From Hyphomicrobiales bacterium (GTDB lineage: Bacteria > Pseudomonadota > Alphaproteobacteria > Rhizobiales > Xanthobacteraceae), in assembly GCA_021730825.1 (NCBI GenBank), contig JAKFYO010000375.1, positions 1 through 6,802 of the forward strand: a stretch of 6,802 nt of DNA, written 5' to 3'. Shown here in pieces: positions 6,371 through 6,802 of the stretch. The notes beneath the pieces were generated by a model that was given only the letters and a program-made list of their open reading frames with translations, was not told the origin of the DNA and did not search any database. The position numbers and the translations under genes are program-made. The stretch's first letter is position 1. The number at the start of each line of letters is the position of its first letter.

Positions 6371-6802
6371 ATGGGCATATGGTTGGAACTGTCGGTCGTT
6401 GTGGGCCTCACGCTGCTCAACGGCCTCTTCGCCATGGCGGAGATGGCGATCGTTTCGTCCCGCCGCATTCGTCTGCAGCAGATGGCCGAGAACGGCAGCC
6501 GGGGTGCGGCGCGGGCGCTCGCGCTTTCGGAGAACCCGAGCCGTTTTCTCTCCGGCGTGCAGGTAGGCATTACGCTGATCGGCATTCTGTCGGGCGCTTT
6601 CGGCGGGGCTACGCTCGGCGCGCGGCTCGGCGAAGTGCTGAACCGGTATCCCATCCTCGATCCCTATGGCGACGAAATCGCTTTCGGCGCGGTCGTGGTC
6701 GCAATCACTTATCTTTCGCTGATCATCGGCGAACTGGTGCCGAAGCGAATTGCGCTGACCTCGCCGGAGCCGATTGCCGCGAAACTCGCGCGGCCGTTGC
6801 AG
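6371..6802 (+). CDS. CNNM/DUF21-domain membrane protein (HlyC/CorC family), 3' end outside window
   Basis: The open frame runs to the window end (144 codons visible, no stop). It begins MGIWLELSVVVGL and continues into LLNGLFAMAEMAIVSSRR, the typical start of the DUF21/CNNM transmembrane domain. Further hallmarks are ENPSRFLSGVQVGITLIGIL (about 54-73) and LSLIIGELVPKRIAL (115-129), the conserved GE-PK motif near the end of the third hydrophobic segment. Hydrophobic segments lie near 3-25, 60-83 and 103-123. The rest of the CNNM domain, the CBS-domain pair and the C-terminal CorC_HlyC domain expected in this roughly 430-residue family would lie beyond the window. Members are inner-membrane proteins linked to Mg2+/Co2+ or polyamine export; the old haemolysin name does not imply toxin activity. 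The ATG at 6371 fits the family N-terminus, although no Shine-Dalgarno is visible; a TTG four codons upstream is the only near alternative considered. Confidence 0.92.
   Translation, partial: MGIWLELSVVVGLTLLNGLFAMAEMAIVSSRRIRLQQMAENGSRGAARALALSENPSRFLSGVQVGITLIGILSGAFGGATLGARLGEVLNRYPILDPYGDEIAFGAVVVAITYLSLIIGELVPKRIALTSPEPIAAKLARPLQ

Noticed and set aside
6295..6654. Minus-strand 119-codon frame over the divergent gap and the CNNM gene
   Set aside because: It overlaps the strongly supported start of the CNNM/DUF21 gene on the other strand and has no family-like motif.

Overview
The window is a piece of a GC-rich alphaproteobacterial chromosome, most likely from the Hyphomicrobiales (rhizobial) lineage. 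The reasons are the strong G/C bias at third codon positions, which produces long antisense shadow frames, the weak Shine-Dalgarno sites, and an initiator tRNA whose anticodon stem has an A:U pair at 29:41, a form I recall from rhizobia. No mobile element, CRISPR array or phage gene is visible.

Layout. (1) At 3-983 (+) lies the 3' part of a conserved gene of unknown function, closed by a clear intrinsic terminator at 1009-1050. (2) At 4248-1106 (-) lie three co-directional genes: two tandem paralogues encoding signal-peptide-bearing proteins with a class I SAM-methyltransferase core and a beta-rich C-terminal domain (4248-3433 and 3335-2493), followed after 22 bp by an APC-family amino-acid permease (2470-1106). 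A strong hairpin occupies the gap between the two paralogues. (3) At 4502-4578 (+) is a single initiator tRNA-Met gene, followed by a symmetric terminator that can also serve the convergent gene. (4) At 6250-4639 (-) is a two-gene unit: a PLP-dependent aminotransferase of the aspartate aminotransferase type and, 10 bp downstream, a small exported LprI/DUF1311-like protein. (5) At 6371-6802 (+), divergent from the aminotransferase, is the start of a CNNM/DUF21 (HlyC/CorC-type) membrane protein cut by the window end.

Most of this is ordinary housekeeping or conserved accessory content. The part most worth a second look is the tandem pair of exported methyltransferase-like proteins. A SAM-binding fold carrying a Sec-type signal peptide is biochemically odd because SAM is not known to be available in the periplasm. 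Both copies keep the SAM motif, both lack cysteine entirely, both carry the same beta-rich tail, and they sit next to an amino-acid permease. What the proteins do cannot be decided from sequence alone.
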